Of a DNA stretch of 52,718 nucleotides, positions 14,746-23,013 are shown piece after piece. The stretch comes from Mariniradius saccharolyticus AK6. Its GTDB lineage: Bacteria > Bacteroidota > Bacteroidia > Cytophagales > Cyclobacteriaceae. Each line of letters opens with the position of its first letter. Positions within the stretch are counted from its first letter, which is position 1. The stretch lies in contig NZ_AMZY02000026.1 in the NCBI RefSeq assembly GCF_000330725.2, forward strand, positions 1 through 52,718, in the 5' to 3' direction. Position numbers and translations under genes: made by a program. The notes under the pieces are model-generated. The model was not told the DNA's origin. It did not search any database and saw only the letters and a list, made by a program, of their open reading frames with translations.

Positions 14746-15291
14746 TCAATAGTCTAGCGACTTGTCTCTTTTTTTGATGATAGCGGCTACTATCAATGCT
14801 ACTATACCGTAGAAAATCAGGGCAAAACCGAATCCTTTCAACTGGCCGACGAGGGTGAAATTCGACGCAGCGCCGTTTCTGATTTCATCGATCTGTTCGG
14901 GAGTCATCGCATCCGCAGCGCCAAATCGCTCCATCATCGCCATGGTTGTTTCGAGTTGTGCCTCCACCAATACTCCCGGAAGCTCAGGATCAACCACGTT
15001 GTAAAGCAGGAAATTGCCCACAATTCCGATTAGGCCGGCAATGATTAGCGCAATGAACGCGAACTTAAATCCAGTTCCAAAATCCATGAATCCTCCGATA
15101 GACTTTCTATACTGGATGCCCAAAAAGATCAATGCGCCCAGAAAAATCGCGAGGATGACCATGCCGGTGGAGAATGAAGCGAGACTCTCCGGGCTAATGA
15201 AGTAAATGAGAAACGTGAGGACTACAGAAACGATTCCGAGAATCAATCCTGCATTGAGGCCTGCTTTGACTGGTGTTTGTTGATTTTCCAT
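14746..15291 (-). CDS. DUF4199 family membrane protein (first of two)
   Basis: A 181-residue integral membrane protein with four predicted segments (about residues 15-33, 38-58, 73-95 and 148-170) and the DUF4199 pattern: GLNAGLILGIVSVVLTFLIYF, IQYRKSIGGFMDFGTGFKFAF, and a periplasmic or cytoplasmic stretch with ATMAMMERFG before the last helix. The family's function is unknown. It lies in the glycosyltransferase operon next to a second DUF4199 protein and probably supports envelope synthesis (inference). Confidence 0.85.
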   Translation of the reverse strand: MENQQTPVKAGLNAGLILGIVSVVLTFLIYFISPESLASFSTGMVILAIFLGALIFLGIQYRKSIGGFMDFGTGFKFAFIALIIAGLIGIVGNFLLYNVVDPELPGVLVEAQLETTMAMMERFGAADAMTPEQIDEIRNGAASNFTLVGQLKGFGFALIFYGIVALIVAAIIKKRDKSLDY

Positions 15292-15298
15292 AATTCAG

Positions 15299-15811
15299 TT
15301 AGTTGTTGGTTCTCCTTAAAATTATTGAAATAATGATCGTAAAGAACAATCCGGGGATCATTTTCCAGATAAAATCATTCAGCGCAATGTCCCAAGGCAC
15401 CATTTCCTGGACCTTGGCCAAAGTCGTCCCGAATGATTCCTGTCCCAACTGGGAAACGATCATGTCCTTATTGCTCTCCAAAATACCCAGTTTTTTATCC
15501 TTCAGCTCAGCAAAAAGTGTTGAATTAAAGGATAAAATGATCCAAATCCCCATTGCGGTGATAAACGCAAAAAGCGTGTATATCAAAAATCCAATGGTCA
15601 TCCCTTCTGCGAAGCTTAGCCAATCTTGGTTGACGTATTTTTTGAAAAACCTTATTCCCAAAAAGACAAACACAGGAATCATGACGTATCCAAACAACAT
15701 GCTGAGATTGGTCGGATCCAATCCCATCCAATGGAACACCAAAAATGCCAACACCGAAAAAATCCCCCCGATTAGCCCAAAGCGGTAACTCGCCTCCCAA
15801 TATTTTTTCAT
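15299..15811 (-). CDS. DUF4199 family membrane protein (second of two)
   Basis: A 170-residue protein with four membrane segments and the DUF4199 hallmarks (YRFGLIGGIFSVLAFLVF, LGIRFFKKYVNQDWLSFAEGMTIGFLIYTLF). It starts on the base next to the upstream stop codon and is followed after 7 bases by a paralogue at 14746-15291. It is shorter in the loop before the last helix than its neighbour. Function unknown. Confidence 0.85.
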   Translation of the reverse strand: MKKYWEASYRFGLIGGIFSVLAFLVFHWMGLDPTNLSMLFGYVMIPVFVFLGIRFFKKYVNQDWLSFAEGMTIGFLIYTLFAFITAMGIWIILSFNSTLFAELKDKKLGILESNKDMIVSQLGQESFGTTLAKVQEMVPWDIALNDFIWKMIPGLFFTIIISIILRRTNN

Positions 15812-17050
15812 TTAGAATTTGGCAAGCTTTTGTTTGTTGATCACCAATTTGATTTTTCCTTGGAGGGTTTTGCCAAGCCAAGGGGAGTTCGCGGAAAGCG
15901 AAAGATTGCTTTTCCCATCATAGGCCCAGCTTTCTTTCGGGTCAAATACCGTTAGGCTGTCGAATCGATCTGCCAATCCCAATACCTTGGCAGGTCCATC
16001 CGTGATTTTTTTGATCAACAAGGGCCAACCCAATTCTTTTTCCAACTCCACCAACCCCGGCAAAAATGTCTGCAAACCGATCATGCCAAATGCCGCCAAG
16101 TCAAACTCCAGATGCTTGGCGTCAAAGTCCTGCGGCTGATGGTTGGAAACGATCGCGTCGATGGTGCCGTCCTTGAGACCGGCAATGAGTGCCGCACGCT
16201 CCTCGGCACCCCTGAACGGTGGCATCACCTTGAGGTGGGTATCAAAATCCGAAAGGTCTTCGTCCGAAAACAACAACTGGTAAAGTGACACGTCTGCAGT
16301 CACCCTTAGTCCGGCCGCTTTGGCCTTTCGAATGCTCTCCACAGCGCCGGGCGTGCTTACGGTCTGGATATGAAGTCTTCCACCCGCATATTTGAGAATC
16401 TCCAAATTGCGGTGGACTGCTGTTTCTTCTGATAGATTGGGAATACCCTTCATGCCGATCATGGTGGAGGCGATGCCCTCATGCATCTGTCCAAAAAGCG
16501 CCAACAGCGGATCGTAGCTTTGGTCAAACAGAATTCCGTCAAATTTTTGGAGGTATTGGAGGATTTTGAGTAGCCGGTCAGGATTGGAAATGGGATGGGT
16601 ACCATCTCCGAAGACCATTGCTCCCGCCTCACGTAAGTCCAGAATGTCCGTAAAATCCTCGCCCAAGCAATCCTTGGTCGCCGCCGCCTGTATCAAAAGG
16701 TCGGGCAACCAACCTGAAGCCTTGCTGCGGAGGTACTCTATCTCGTTTTTGGTTTGGATGGCAGGTTTGGTGTTGGGCATCAACACCGCTTTGGTGAAGC
16801 CGCTTGCCGGAAGGATCTTTCCGAGGGATTCCAAGGATTCCCGGAATTCTTCGCCAGGATCGCCGGAGGCACAGCGCAGGTCGATCCATCCTTGTGAACC
16901 GAGATATGCCGAACAGTCGATTGTCTCCGTGCAATGGACGCCACCTGCCGCCTGCTCTTCCAAAATTTCGCTGCCTGTAAATACATAATTTTTTGGGGAA
17001 TGAATCTGTTGGGCATCTACAAGTCTGAGCGATCGGAGCAATACAGCCAT
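15812..17050 (-). CDS. Dihydroorotase-like protein lacking metal ligands
   Basis: A 412-residue amidohydrolase-fold protein of the dihydroorotase (PyrC, class I) family, chosen to start at MAVLLRSLRLVDAQQ. Conserved family features remain: the PNTKPAIQTKNEIEYL segment (residues 92-107), MPPFR (276-280) and the C-terminal FDPKESW strand. But the metal-binding DxHxH is D-L-R-C-A (residues 57-61), the LHISHVST-type motif is LHIQTVST (227-233), and the DHAPH motif is NHQPQ (303-307). So it probably lacks dihydroorotase activity, or works as a non-catalytic partner like the PyrC' subunits of aspartate carbamoyltransferase. Similar His-poor versions are common in Cytophagales to my recollection. 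It heads a tight operon with DUF4199 and glycosyltransferase genes. Confidence 0.85.
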   Translation of the reverse strand: MAVLLRSLRLVDAQQIHSPKNYVFTGSEILEEQAAGGVHCTETIDCSAYLGSQGWIDLRCASGDPGEEFRESLESLGKILPASGFTKAVLMPNTKPAIQTKNEIEYLRSKASGWLPDLLIQAAATKDCLGEDFTDILDLREAGAMVFGDGTHPISNPDRLLKILQYLQKFDGILFDQSYDPLLALFGQMHEGIASTMIGMKGIPNLSEETAVHRNLEILKYAGGRLHIQTVSTPGAVESIRKAKAAGLRVTADVSLYQLLFSDEDLSDFDTHLKVMPPFRGAEERAALIAGLKDGTIDAIVSNHQPQDFDAKHLEFDLAAFGMIGLQTFLPGLVELEKELGWPLLIKKITDGPAKVLGLADRFDSLTVFDPKESWAYDGKSNLSLSANSPWLGKTLQGKIKLVINKQKLAKF

Positions 17051-17131
17051 GGCGAAAAGGTTTGTGCAAAACTGCAACAATATTCCAAAAAATGAAAGGG
17101 AAATCGAGCCGAGGGGAGGGGAGAATTACGC

Positions 17132-17722
17132 CTAGGAAAGCGGTGTTGCGTAGGAAATTTGCGCCTCTGAGCGCTCTTGGCAGAGCATCAGCAGGTCTTC
17201 CAATTCATGCTCCAGATAATCCGCCTTCTGAATCAAAATTCTTCCCTGATCCTTGAATGAAAGCAGGACGCTGCCCTTGGATTCGTCGTGCTCGATATTT
17301 GTCAAGCCGGAAATATTTCTGTGGGTAATCAGCACGTCCCTGAATTTGAGTTGGTAGCCATCCAACACCAAAGTGATCGGACGCTTGTAGTGGATGACGG
17401 CAATGATGAAAACTTCATACAGGAATATCAGCCATACCAAGACCAAGCCCCATTTGGGGATGATTTTGAAGAAAAGAAAAAACAAAGTCGCACCTACAGC
17501 CAAGGCCAAAGTCCACCAATGAAAGGGCTTCTTTTGCCTGCGGAGAAAAAGCTCCCCTCCAGTCCCACGTACAACGAGTTTCCAGTATTCCCGGCAGTAG
17601 AAAACGAACAACATCCCCAAGCAACCCGAAATCAGCCAATGGTGATGCCTCAGCCCCAAAGCCAATATCAGCACGATGCAGCCTACAAAAAATACGGGGA
17701 CGATGATCTGCCTTTTTCTCAT
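17132..17722 (-). CDS. Membrane protein with four TM segments and PH-like domain
   Basis: A 196-residue protein of unrecognised family. Hydrophobic segments at about residues 8-24, 28-45, 68-86 and 92-112 are followed by a soluble C-terminal domain (ITLVLDGYQLKFRDVLITHRNISGLTNIEHDESKGSVLLSFKDQGRILIQ...). This looks like the membrane-PH architecture also seen at 9281-10277. The C-terminal helix contains LEHELEDLLMLCQE. It lies 81 bases upstream of the dihydroorotase-like gene on the same strand and may be co-transcribed. Function unknown. Confidence 0.75.
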   Translation of the reverse strand: MRKRQIIVPVFFVGCIVLILALGLRHHHWLISGCLGMLFVFYCREYWKLVVRGTGGELFLRRQKKPFHWWTLALAVGATLFFLFFKIIPKWGLVLVWLIFLYEVFIIAVIHYKRPITLVLDGYQLKFRDVLITHRNISGLTNIEHDESKGSVLLSFKDQGRILIQKADYLEHELEDLLMLCQERSEAQISYATPLS

Positions 17723-18327
17723 GTGCTAAAAGTAAAGGAGAAGTGCGGTTTATGCAAAAGGCTGCGAGGTTTTTGTTGGAGATGCGAGAAGGGAGACTTG
17801 AGATATAAGACGCAAGACTCAAGACGCAAGACTCAAGACTCAAGACGCAAGAAGCGAGACGCAAGACTCAAGACTCAAGACACAAGATACAAGACACAAG
17901 ACACAAGATACAAGAAGCAAGAGCAGAGGATCGAGAATCGCAGCTATGGACCATGGTCTATTGACTATATACCCAAAAACCAATTTAATGAGACTCAAGA
18001 CACAAGATACAAGAAGCAAGAGCCGAGAATCCAAGATCTCAGCTATGGACCATGGTCTATCGACTATTAACTATTAACCCAATAACCCAATAACGAACTA
18101 CCACCTGAACTTCGAAACCACCTGCCATGGACCATGGTCTATCGACTATTTACCCAATAACCAATTTACTGAGTCGCAAGACACAAGACACAAGATACAA
18201 GAAGCAAGAGCCGAGAATCCAAGATCTCAGCTATGGACCATGGTCTATCGACTATCAACCAAATAACCAATAACTCAATAACCAATACGTTCCGCTATAG
18301 ACTATGGACTATCAACTATTCACTCCC
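17723..18327. repeat. Intergenic repeat region (605 bp): AAGAC tandem array plus three 69-bp units
   Basis: No credible gene is present. From 17794 to 17937 runs a tandem array of hexamer-like CAAGAC/CAAGAT/GCAAGA units. Three 69-bp units follow at 17900-17968 (degenerate), 17999-18067 and 18187-18255; the last two are identical. Each ends in CTATGGACCATGGTCTAT, whose centre GACCATGGTC is a 10-bp palindrome. A fourth copy of that palindrome element lies at 18126-18142. Between them are CCAATAACCAAT-type and CGACTATTAACTATTAACC stretches. The region separates the membrane protein gene at 17132 from guaA, and guaA ends at its right border. Confidence 0.85.
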
Positions 18328-19857
18328 CTATTCCCACTCAATCGTAGCCGGTGGCTTGGAAGAGATATCGTAGACGACGCGATTTACGCCTTTGACACGG
18401 TTGATGATCTCGTTGGACATTTTGCCGAGAAACTCGTATGGCAAATGGATCCAATCTGCTGTCATCCCGTCCACAGAACCAACTGCGCGCAAGGCCACGA
18501 CTCTTTCATATGTCCTTTCGTCTCCCATCACGCCTACGGACTGGATCGGAAGGAGGATGGCTCCTGCCTGCCAGACTTTGTCGTAAAGGCCGTGCTCCTT
18601 GAGTCCTTGGATAAATATATGATCCACTTCTTGAAGTGTTTTGACTTTTTCAGCCGTGATGTCACCCAAAATACGGATTGCCAATCCAGGTCCGGGAAAC
18701 GGATGCCTGCCGATGATTGCTTCGGGAATTTCCAATGCGCGACCTACTTCCCGCACCTCGTCCTTGAACAGGGTATTCAGCGGCTCGACCACGGACAACT
18801 TCATGAAATCAGGCAAACCACCCACATTGTGGTGGGATTTGATCGTCGCAGATGGGCCCTTGACAGACACGGATTCGATCACGTCAGGATAAATCGTGCC
18901 TTGACCTAGCCACTTGACGCCTTCAATCTTGTGTGCCTCATCGTCGAATACCTCGATAAATACCCGACCGATCGCCTTTCTTTTTGCTTCGGGATCCGTA
19001 AGTCCTGCCAATGCCTCATAAAAACGCTGCTTGGCATCTACGCCAATGACATTCAATCCCAAATGCTTATAGGAATCCAGTACTTCTTCGAACTCATTTT
19101 TGCGCAGCAGCCCGTTATCGACAAACACACAGGTAAGTTGATCGCCGATCGCACGGTGGATCAAAGTTGCGGCGACGGAGGAATCCACCCCTCCCGATAG
19201 CCCCATCACGACCTTGTCCTTGCCCAACCTGGTACGGAGCGCATCGATCGTGCTATCAATAAAAGTATCCGAAGTCCAATCCTGCGAACAGCCGCAGATA
19301 TGCACCACAAAGTTGCGGAGGAGGTTTTTACCTTCCAGCGAGTGGGTGACTTCCGGGTGGAATTGGATGCCGTAGGTTGTCTCACCCTGCACTTTAAAGG
19401 CAGCCACCTTCACTGAGGCGGTGCTGGCAATAATGTCAAATCCCGCGGGTAGCGTCTTGATCGTATCGCCATGCGACATCCACACCTGCGAGCCATGGGT
19501 CATTTCCTTGAGCAAGTCGTAATGCAGGTCCACATGGTCGAGGTTGGCGCGGCCATACTCGCGGATTTCGGAGGGCAGTACTTCGCCGCCGTACTTGTGG
19601 GCGAGAAGTTGCGCACCATAGCAGACACCCAAAAGCGGGAGTTTGCCGCGGATGGCGTCCAGATCCAAGTCCGGGGAACCTGCATCCCTGACCGAACAGG
19701 GACTTCCCGAAAGGATCACCCCTTTGACATCGGGCGTGATTTCAGGGATTTTATTGAAGGGATGGATTTCGCAATATACATTGAGTTCCCTTACCCTGCG
19801 GGCGATCAGTTGGGTGTATTGGGAACCGAAGTCAAGAATCAGGATTTGTTCTGCCAT
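18328..19857 (-). CDS. guaA: GMP synthase (glutamine-hydrolysing)
   Basis: A 509-residue enzyme that converts XMP to GMP with glutamine and ATP. The N-terminal class I amidotransferase domain has [11 protein letters not shown] (catalytic Cys in GVCYG) and the His-x-Glu pair [11 protein letters not shown]. The ATP pyrophosphatase domain begins with [18 protein letters not shown], and the C-terminal dimerisation domain ends in PPATIEWE. The start at 19857 ([16 protein letters not shown]) fits the family; a TTG two codons upstream is less likely. A TACCTTTG box lies only 3 bases before this ATG, so the transcript may be leaderless. Confidence 0.98.
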   Translation of the reverse strand: MAEQILILDFGSQYTQLIARRVRELNVYCEIHPFNKIPEITPDVKGVILSGSPCSVRDAGSPDLDLDAIRGKLPLLGVCYGAQLLAHKYGGEVLPSEIREYGRANLDHVDLHYDLLKEMTHGSQVWMSHGDTIKTLPAGFDIIASTASVKVAAFKVQGETTYGIQFHPEVTHSLEGKNLLRNFVVHICGCSQDWTSDTFIDSTIDALRTRLGKDKVVMGLSGGVDSSVAATLIHRAIGDQLTCVFVDNGLLRKNEFEEVLDSYKHLGLNVIGVDAKQRFYEALAGLTDPEAKRKAIGRVFIEVFDDEAHKIEGVKWLGQGTIYPDVIESVSVKGPSATIKSHHNVGGLPDFMKLSVVEPLNTLFKDEVREVGRALEIPEAIIGRHPFPGPGLAIRILGDITAEKVKTLQEVDHIFIQGLKEHGLYDKVWQAGAILLPIQSVGVMGDERTYERVVALRAVGSVDGMTADWIHLPYEFLGKMSNEIINRVKGVNRVVYDISSKPPATIEWE

Positions 19858-20384
19858 GCGCAAAGGTACATCGGGCGCTTAGAACAGGAAAAGGAAATCA
19901 GAAGATTATTTTGGAGTGATTGGAAAATTGGAAGATGAAGAATTGAAAAATTGGGGAGGGGATTGCTGTGGGTTGATAACGTTTTAAGGTTAGAAAGTTG
20001 GAAGGTTACGATGGCGTCATTCCGACGAAGGAGGAATCCCTAGGATTTTAGCTATCGTATTTCTCTGGCACATGCTTTCCTTTGTCATTCCGACGAAGGA
20101 GGAATCCCAAGATTTAAGCCAGTGTTCCTCTTTGCTGTGGGCTTTTTCTCGTCATTCGAACGGAGGAGGAATCTATTGAAATCATACACAAAGGCGGGGA
20201 AAATAATCCCCTCAATTCGGGATCTTTGAATAGGCCACTTATTTCGTTTTGGTTTTTTGAGAATGATGATAATTCCTAAAAATGAGTCTGGTTTGTTTAG
20301 GTACTGATTCTAGAGATTGTTTAAATTACCTTTAAATATCTTTTACCTTTCAATCGCAGTTAAAATATCTAATTGAATAAATCA
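19858..20384. repeat. Intergenic region (527 bp) with three GTCATTCCGACGAAGG repeats
   Basis: No gene seen. Three copies of a 24-26 base repeat with core GTCATTCCGACGAAGGAGG lie at 20015-20040, 20084-20108 and 20151-20173 (the third diverged: GTCATTCGAACGGAGGAGG). A shorter relic with TTCCGACGTAGGAATT lies at 21941-21956, on the other side of the Mrr/toxin-antitoxin genes. Repeats of this type are common between genes in Bacteroidota; their role is unclear. The right part, from 20174 on, is AT rich and probably contains the Mrr promoter. Confidence 0.8.
19861..19868 (-). promoter_or_regulatory. guaA -7 box (possible leaderless start)
   Basis: TACCTTTG on the minus strand matches TAnnTTTG exactly and ends 3 bases before the ATG at 19857. 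Transcription starting 5-8 bases downstream would begin at or within the start codon. At 19-base spacing the upstream box is TTTC rather than TTTG. Confidence 0.55.
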
Positions 20385-21284
20385 ATGAGTAAAAAGAAGA
20401 ATGGAAATGCTGAGTTTGTCAAATGGTTTGGGCCTGTAATTGATGCCCTTAGGGACTTGGGAGGTTCTGCAAAGCCCAGAGAGATTGCAGGTCGAATTGG
20501 TGAGAATCTAAACATTCCCGAAGAAACCTTAAATGCGAGATACGAGAAATCCGGCCAATTGAAATTTCCGAATCAGATTGCGTGGGCTAGACAATATCTT
20601 GTTTGGGAAGAATTATTGGATTCTTCCAGACATGGAGTTTGGGCATTAACTCCAAAAGGTTGGTCAACCAGGCTGGATGAAAAACAGTCACGAGAGATAT
20701 TCTTAAAATGGGTCAAGATTTTCCAGGAACTAAGAGAAAATAAAAACTCAACTGAAGGCGAAACGGAGAAAGTCGTAAAGGCATTGGAATCTACAGAACC
20801 AGAGGAAGGTCAAGCGGTAGTGAAGCCAACTCTCATTGAGGTTTTGCAAAGTATCTCTCCGATTGGATTTGAGCACTTGTGTGGCCGATTGCTTAAGGAG
20901 TATAATTTCGAAAATGTCGAAATCACTCAAAGGTCAAATGATGGCGGTATTGACGGTTATGCTACTCTGAAGCTCAACCCGTTCGTAAGCTTAAGCGTCT
21001 TTTTTCAATGTAAAAGATATCAGGGAACAGTGCCGACCGAAAAGGTGCAAGCCTTTATTGGTGTAATGGAAACAAATAGAAGGAGTGTGGAAAAGGGTTT
21101 GATGATTACCACAGGATCATTTGCAAAAAATGCAATAGAAATCGAGAAAGCAAACATCAAACTAGAGTTGATTGATGGCGAAAAACTTGTTGAAATGTTT
21201 GAAAAAGTCGAATTGGGAGTAGTTCCCAAAACTATTTACGAGCCTAATATGACCTTTTTTGAGCAATACCGCGAAATGAAGTGA
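20385..21284 (+). CDS. mrr: Mrr-type restriction endonuclease
   Basis: A 299-residue protein. Residues about 8-95 match the Mrr N-terminal winged-helix domain (EFVKWFGPVIDALRDLGGSAKPREIAGRI, then SRHGVWALTPKGW). A charged linker follows, and residues about 155-275 match the Mrr catalytic domain: FEHLCGRLLKEYNFENVEIT, SNDGGIDGYA (Asp ligand), SVFFQCKRYQG (QxK) and VQAFIGVMETN. Such enzymes cut DNA carrying foreign methylation. The start used is the ATG at 20385; a TTG four codons upstream is possible. It is followed by a type II toxin-antitoxin pair, giving a small defence-like island. Confidence 0.92.
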   Translation: MSKKKNGNAEFVKWFGPVIDALRDLGGSAKPREIAGRIGENLNIPEETLNARYEKSGQLKFPNQIAWARQYLVWEELLDSSRHGVWALTPKGWSTRLDEKQSREIFLKWVKIFQELRENKNSTEGETEKVVKALESTEPEEGQAVVKPTLIEVLQSISPIGFEHLCGRLLKEYNFENVEITQRSNDGGIDGYATLKLNPFVSLSVFFQCKRYQGTVPTEKVQAFIGVMETNRRSVEKGLMITTGSFAKNAIEIEKANIKLELIDGEKLVEMFEKVELGVVPKTIYEPNMTFFEQYREMK

Positions 21285-21384
21285 ATTCAAAAAAAAGTTT
21301 GAGAGATGTCGATTCGGCGGGGAGGCACGTTAGGACAAAATCTCAAATAATTCAATAAATTGTACCGACTAGATAACATTGAAA

Positions 21385-21618
21385 ATGAGCACTACTGAAT
21401 TGAAATCCAACATTCACAAGATTATTGATGGGATTGAGAGTGAGCCACTTTTACAGACTTTGTACGACTTTCTCAAAAAAAGGGAGTTTGGCGAAGGAAG
21501 CCAATTCTGGGGGCAACTGACAGAAGAGCAAAAACAGGAAGTACTGTTGGCGTTCGACGAATCGGAAGATGAGCAGAATTTGGTAAGCAAAGAAGAAGTG
21601 TTCGGAACCAGAAAATGA
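21385..21618 (+). CDS. Antitoxin of a RelE/ParE-type pair
   Basis: A 77-residue acidic protein (MSTTELKSNIHKIIDGIESEPLLQTLYDFLKKREF...) with two amphipathic helices and a C-terminal segment (LTEEQKQEVLLAFDESEDEQNLVSKEEV) of the kind that wraps a toxin. Its identity rests mainly on the 4-base ATGA overlap with the downstream toxin gene. It is similar in design to antitoxins seen with ParE-like toxins in Bacteroidota. No DNA-binding motif is evident. Confidence 0.8.
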   Translation: MSTTELKSNIHKIIDGIESEPLLQTLYDFLKKREFGEGSQFWGQLTEEQKQEVLLAFDESEDEQNLVSKEEVFGTRK

Positions 21619-21905
21619 GAATTTTTTTGACCAAACGAGCTACTTCAAGCTACAGCTCGATCAGGGAGTATATTTCAAATAGGTTTGGAGAAACAGTAGC
21701 CCGTGCATTTGAACAAAGGGTTGTTGATTTTCTTGATCTGCTGGAAAACTTTCCAGAAATCGGTAGCATGGAAGTCCCGGAAAAGCAGATCCAGGGTTTT
21801 CAAATCACTAAACAGACCAGGGTATTTTATCGCATCAAGGGGGAACGAATCATCATACTGGTATTTTTTGATGTGAGACAAGACCCAAAGAGGAAGCCGA
21901 AGTGA
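21615..21905 (+). CDS. RelE/ParE family toxin
   Basis: A 96-residue basic protein: MRIFLTKRATSSYSSIREYISNRFGETVARAFEQRVVDFLDLLENFPEIGS then QIQGFQITKQTRVFYRIKGERIIILVFFDVRQDPKRKP. The order (beta strand, two helices, then the strand pair FYRI and IIILVFFDVRQ) and the DVRQ(D)P ending match ParE/RelE toxins. It overlaps its antitoxin gene by 4 bases. Whether it targets gyrase or mRNA cannot be told from sequence alone. Confidence 0.9.
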   Translation: MRIFLTKRATSSYSSIREYISNRFGETVARAFEQRVVDFLDLLENFPEIGSMEVPEKQIQGFQITKQTRVFYRIKGERIIILVFFDVRQDPKRKPK

Positions 21906-21988
21906 TCTGGGATTTCTTCTGAATCGAATTTTCGTCGTAATTCCGACGTAGGAATTTTCCTGATTCATGATGCTTTCGGGACCGACTT

Positions 21989-22978
21989 TTACTCCAAAGA
22001 AAACGCCACCCGCGGGTTTTTGACAAGCAAGAGATCAATATCTGATTCCGTGAAGCCAGCCGATTTCAATTGTGGAATCAATTCATCAAACAACGCGGTA
22101 TAGCCCTTGAAATCCCCGCCATTGGGCTCGCCCGGACTGTACCAGCCTGCATCATGCGATACCAAGACCCCGTCGAGAAGTCCCTTTTCTTTGCAATATC
22201 TGAGCCTTTCCAGATGGCCGGGTACATCCCAGGCGATGCCATCCAAACTGATCCAAACACCCAAATCATGGGCGGTGTCGTAGCTGGAAAAGTCCTTCTC
22301 GTTTTGTGCATGTACCCACACAAAATGTCCGAGATCCACATTCATCGATTTCAAAATCTCGATTTGGGCTTTGGCAGTCGCCCATGGTCCGGTATGCGAG
22401 ACGATCAATAATCCCGTGGCTTGGTGGGTAAGGGCGGCCGCCCGCACCAATTTTTCATCCAATGCGTTCAAAGTGCTTCCCTCATTGACGGAGATTTTAA
22501 TAAATCCAGGCTTAATTCCTGTGTTTTCTATGCCATCCTTGGCTTCCCCGATCCAAATGGCTGCCAGTTCATCCGATGTAGCTTCTTCGACAATCTTTGG
22601 TAGATACTTTCCCCCAACGGCGCCATAGTAGCCCGTATTGGTCAAAAATTGGATTCCTGATTTTTCCGAGAGTTCCTTCAATAGGAGCGGGTCTCTGCCC
22701 AAGTAAGCAGGGGTACATTCCACGATGGTTTTGACGCCGCGGGCTTTCGCTGCTTCCAAAAAAGGCATCACCCGCGCAACCACCTCCGCTCTGTTCCAGC
22801 GATGGTATCCCGTGGAATCTGCACCGATGAAATCCACCAAAACATGCTCATGGATCAATGACACGCCCATTTCACTTGCTGGTGTTTCTCCCGAAACCGT
22901 GCGAATATGTTCCTTTCCATTATCTTTTTTTGGCTGGCAGGCAAATAGGATCAGAAGAATCAGGATCAGATTTCTCAT
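21989..22978 (-). CDS. Phosphotriesterase-family lipoprotein
   Basis: A 329-residue protein with a lipoprotein signal (LILLILFACQPKK, Cys14), so it probably lies in the periplasm or on the outer membrane. The phosphotriesterase-type metal ligands are present: HEH (43-45), a Lys in GFIKIS, His in LIVSHTG, His in FVWVHAQ, and Asp in VSHDAGW. The overall order is that of the PTE/lactonase family. The substrate is unknown, and lactonase activity is as likely as phosphotriesterase activity. It lies 35 bases beyond the exonuclease gene on the same strand and may belong to the same transcript. Confidence 0.9.
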   Translation of the reverse strand: MRNLILILLILFACQPKKDNGKEHIRTVSGETPASEMGVSLIHEHVLVDFIGADSTGYHRWNRAEVVARVMPFLEAAKARGVKTIVECTPAYLGRDPLLLKELSEKSGIQFLTNTGYYGAVGGKYLPKIVEEATSDELAAIWIGEAKDGIENTGIKPGFIKISVNEGSTLNALDEKLVRAAALTHQATGLLIVSHTGPWATAKAQIEILKSMNVDLGHFVWVHAQNEKDFSSYDTAHDLGVWISLDGIAWDVPGHLERLRYCKEKGLLDGVLVSHDAGWYSPGEPNGGDFKGYTALFDELIPQLKSAGFTESDIDLLLVKNPRVAFSLE

Positions 22979-23013
22979 AGGAATTTGGATTTGTCCTACA
23001 AGTTAAAAACCAT

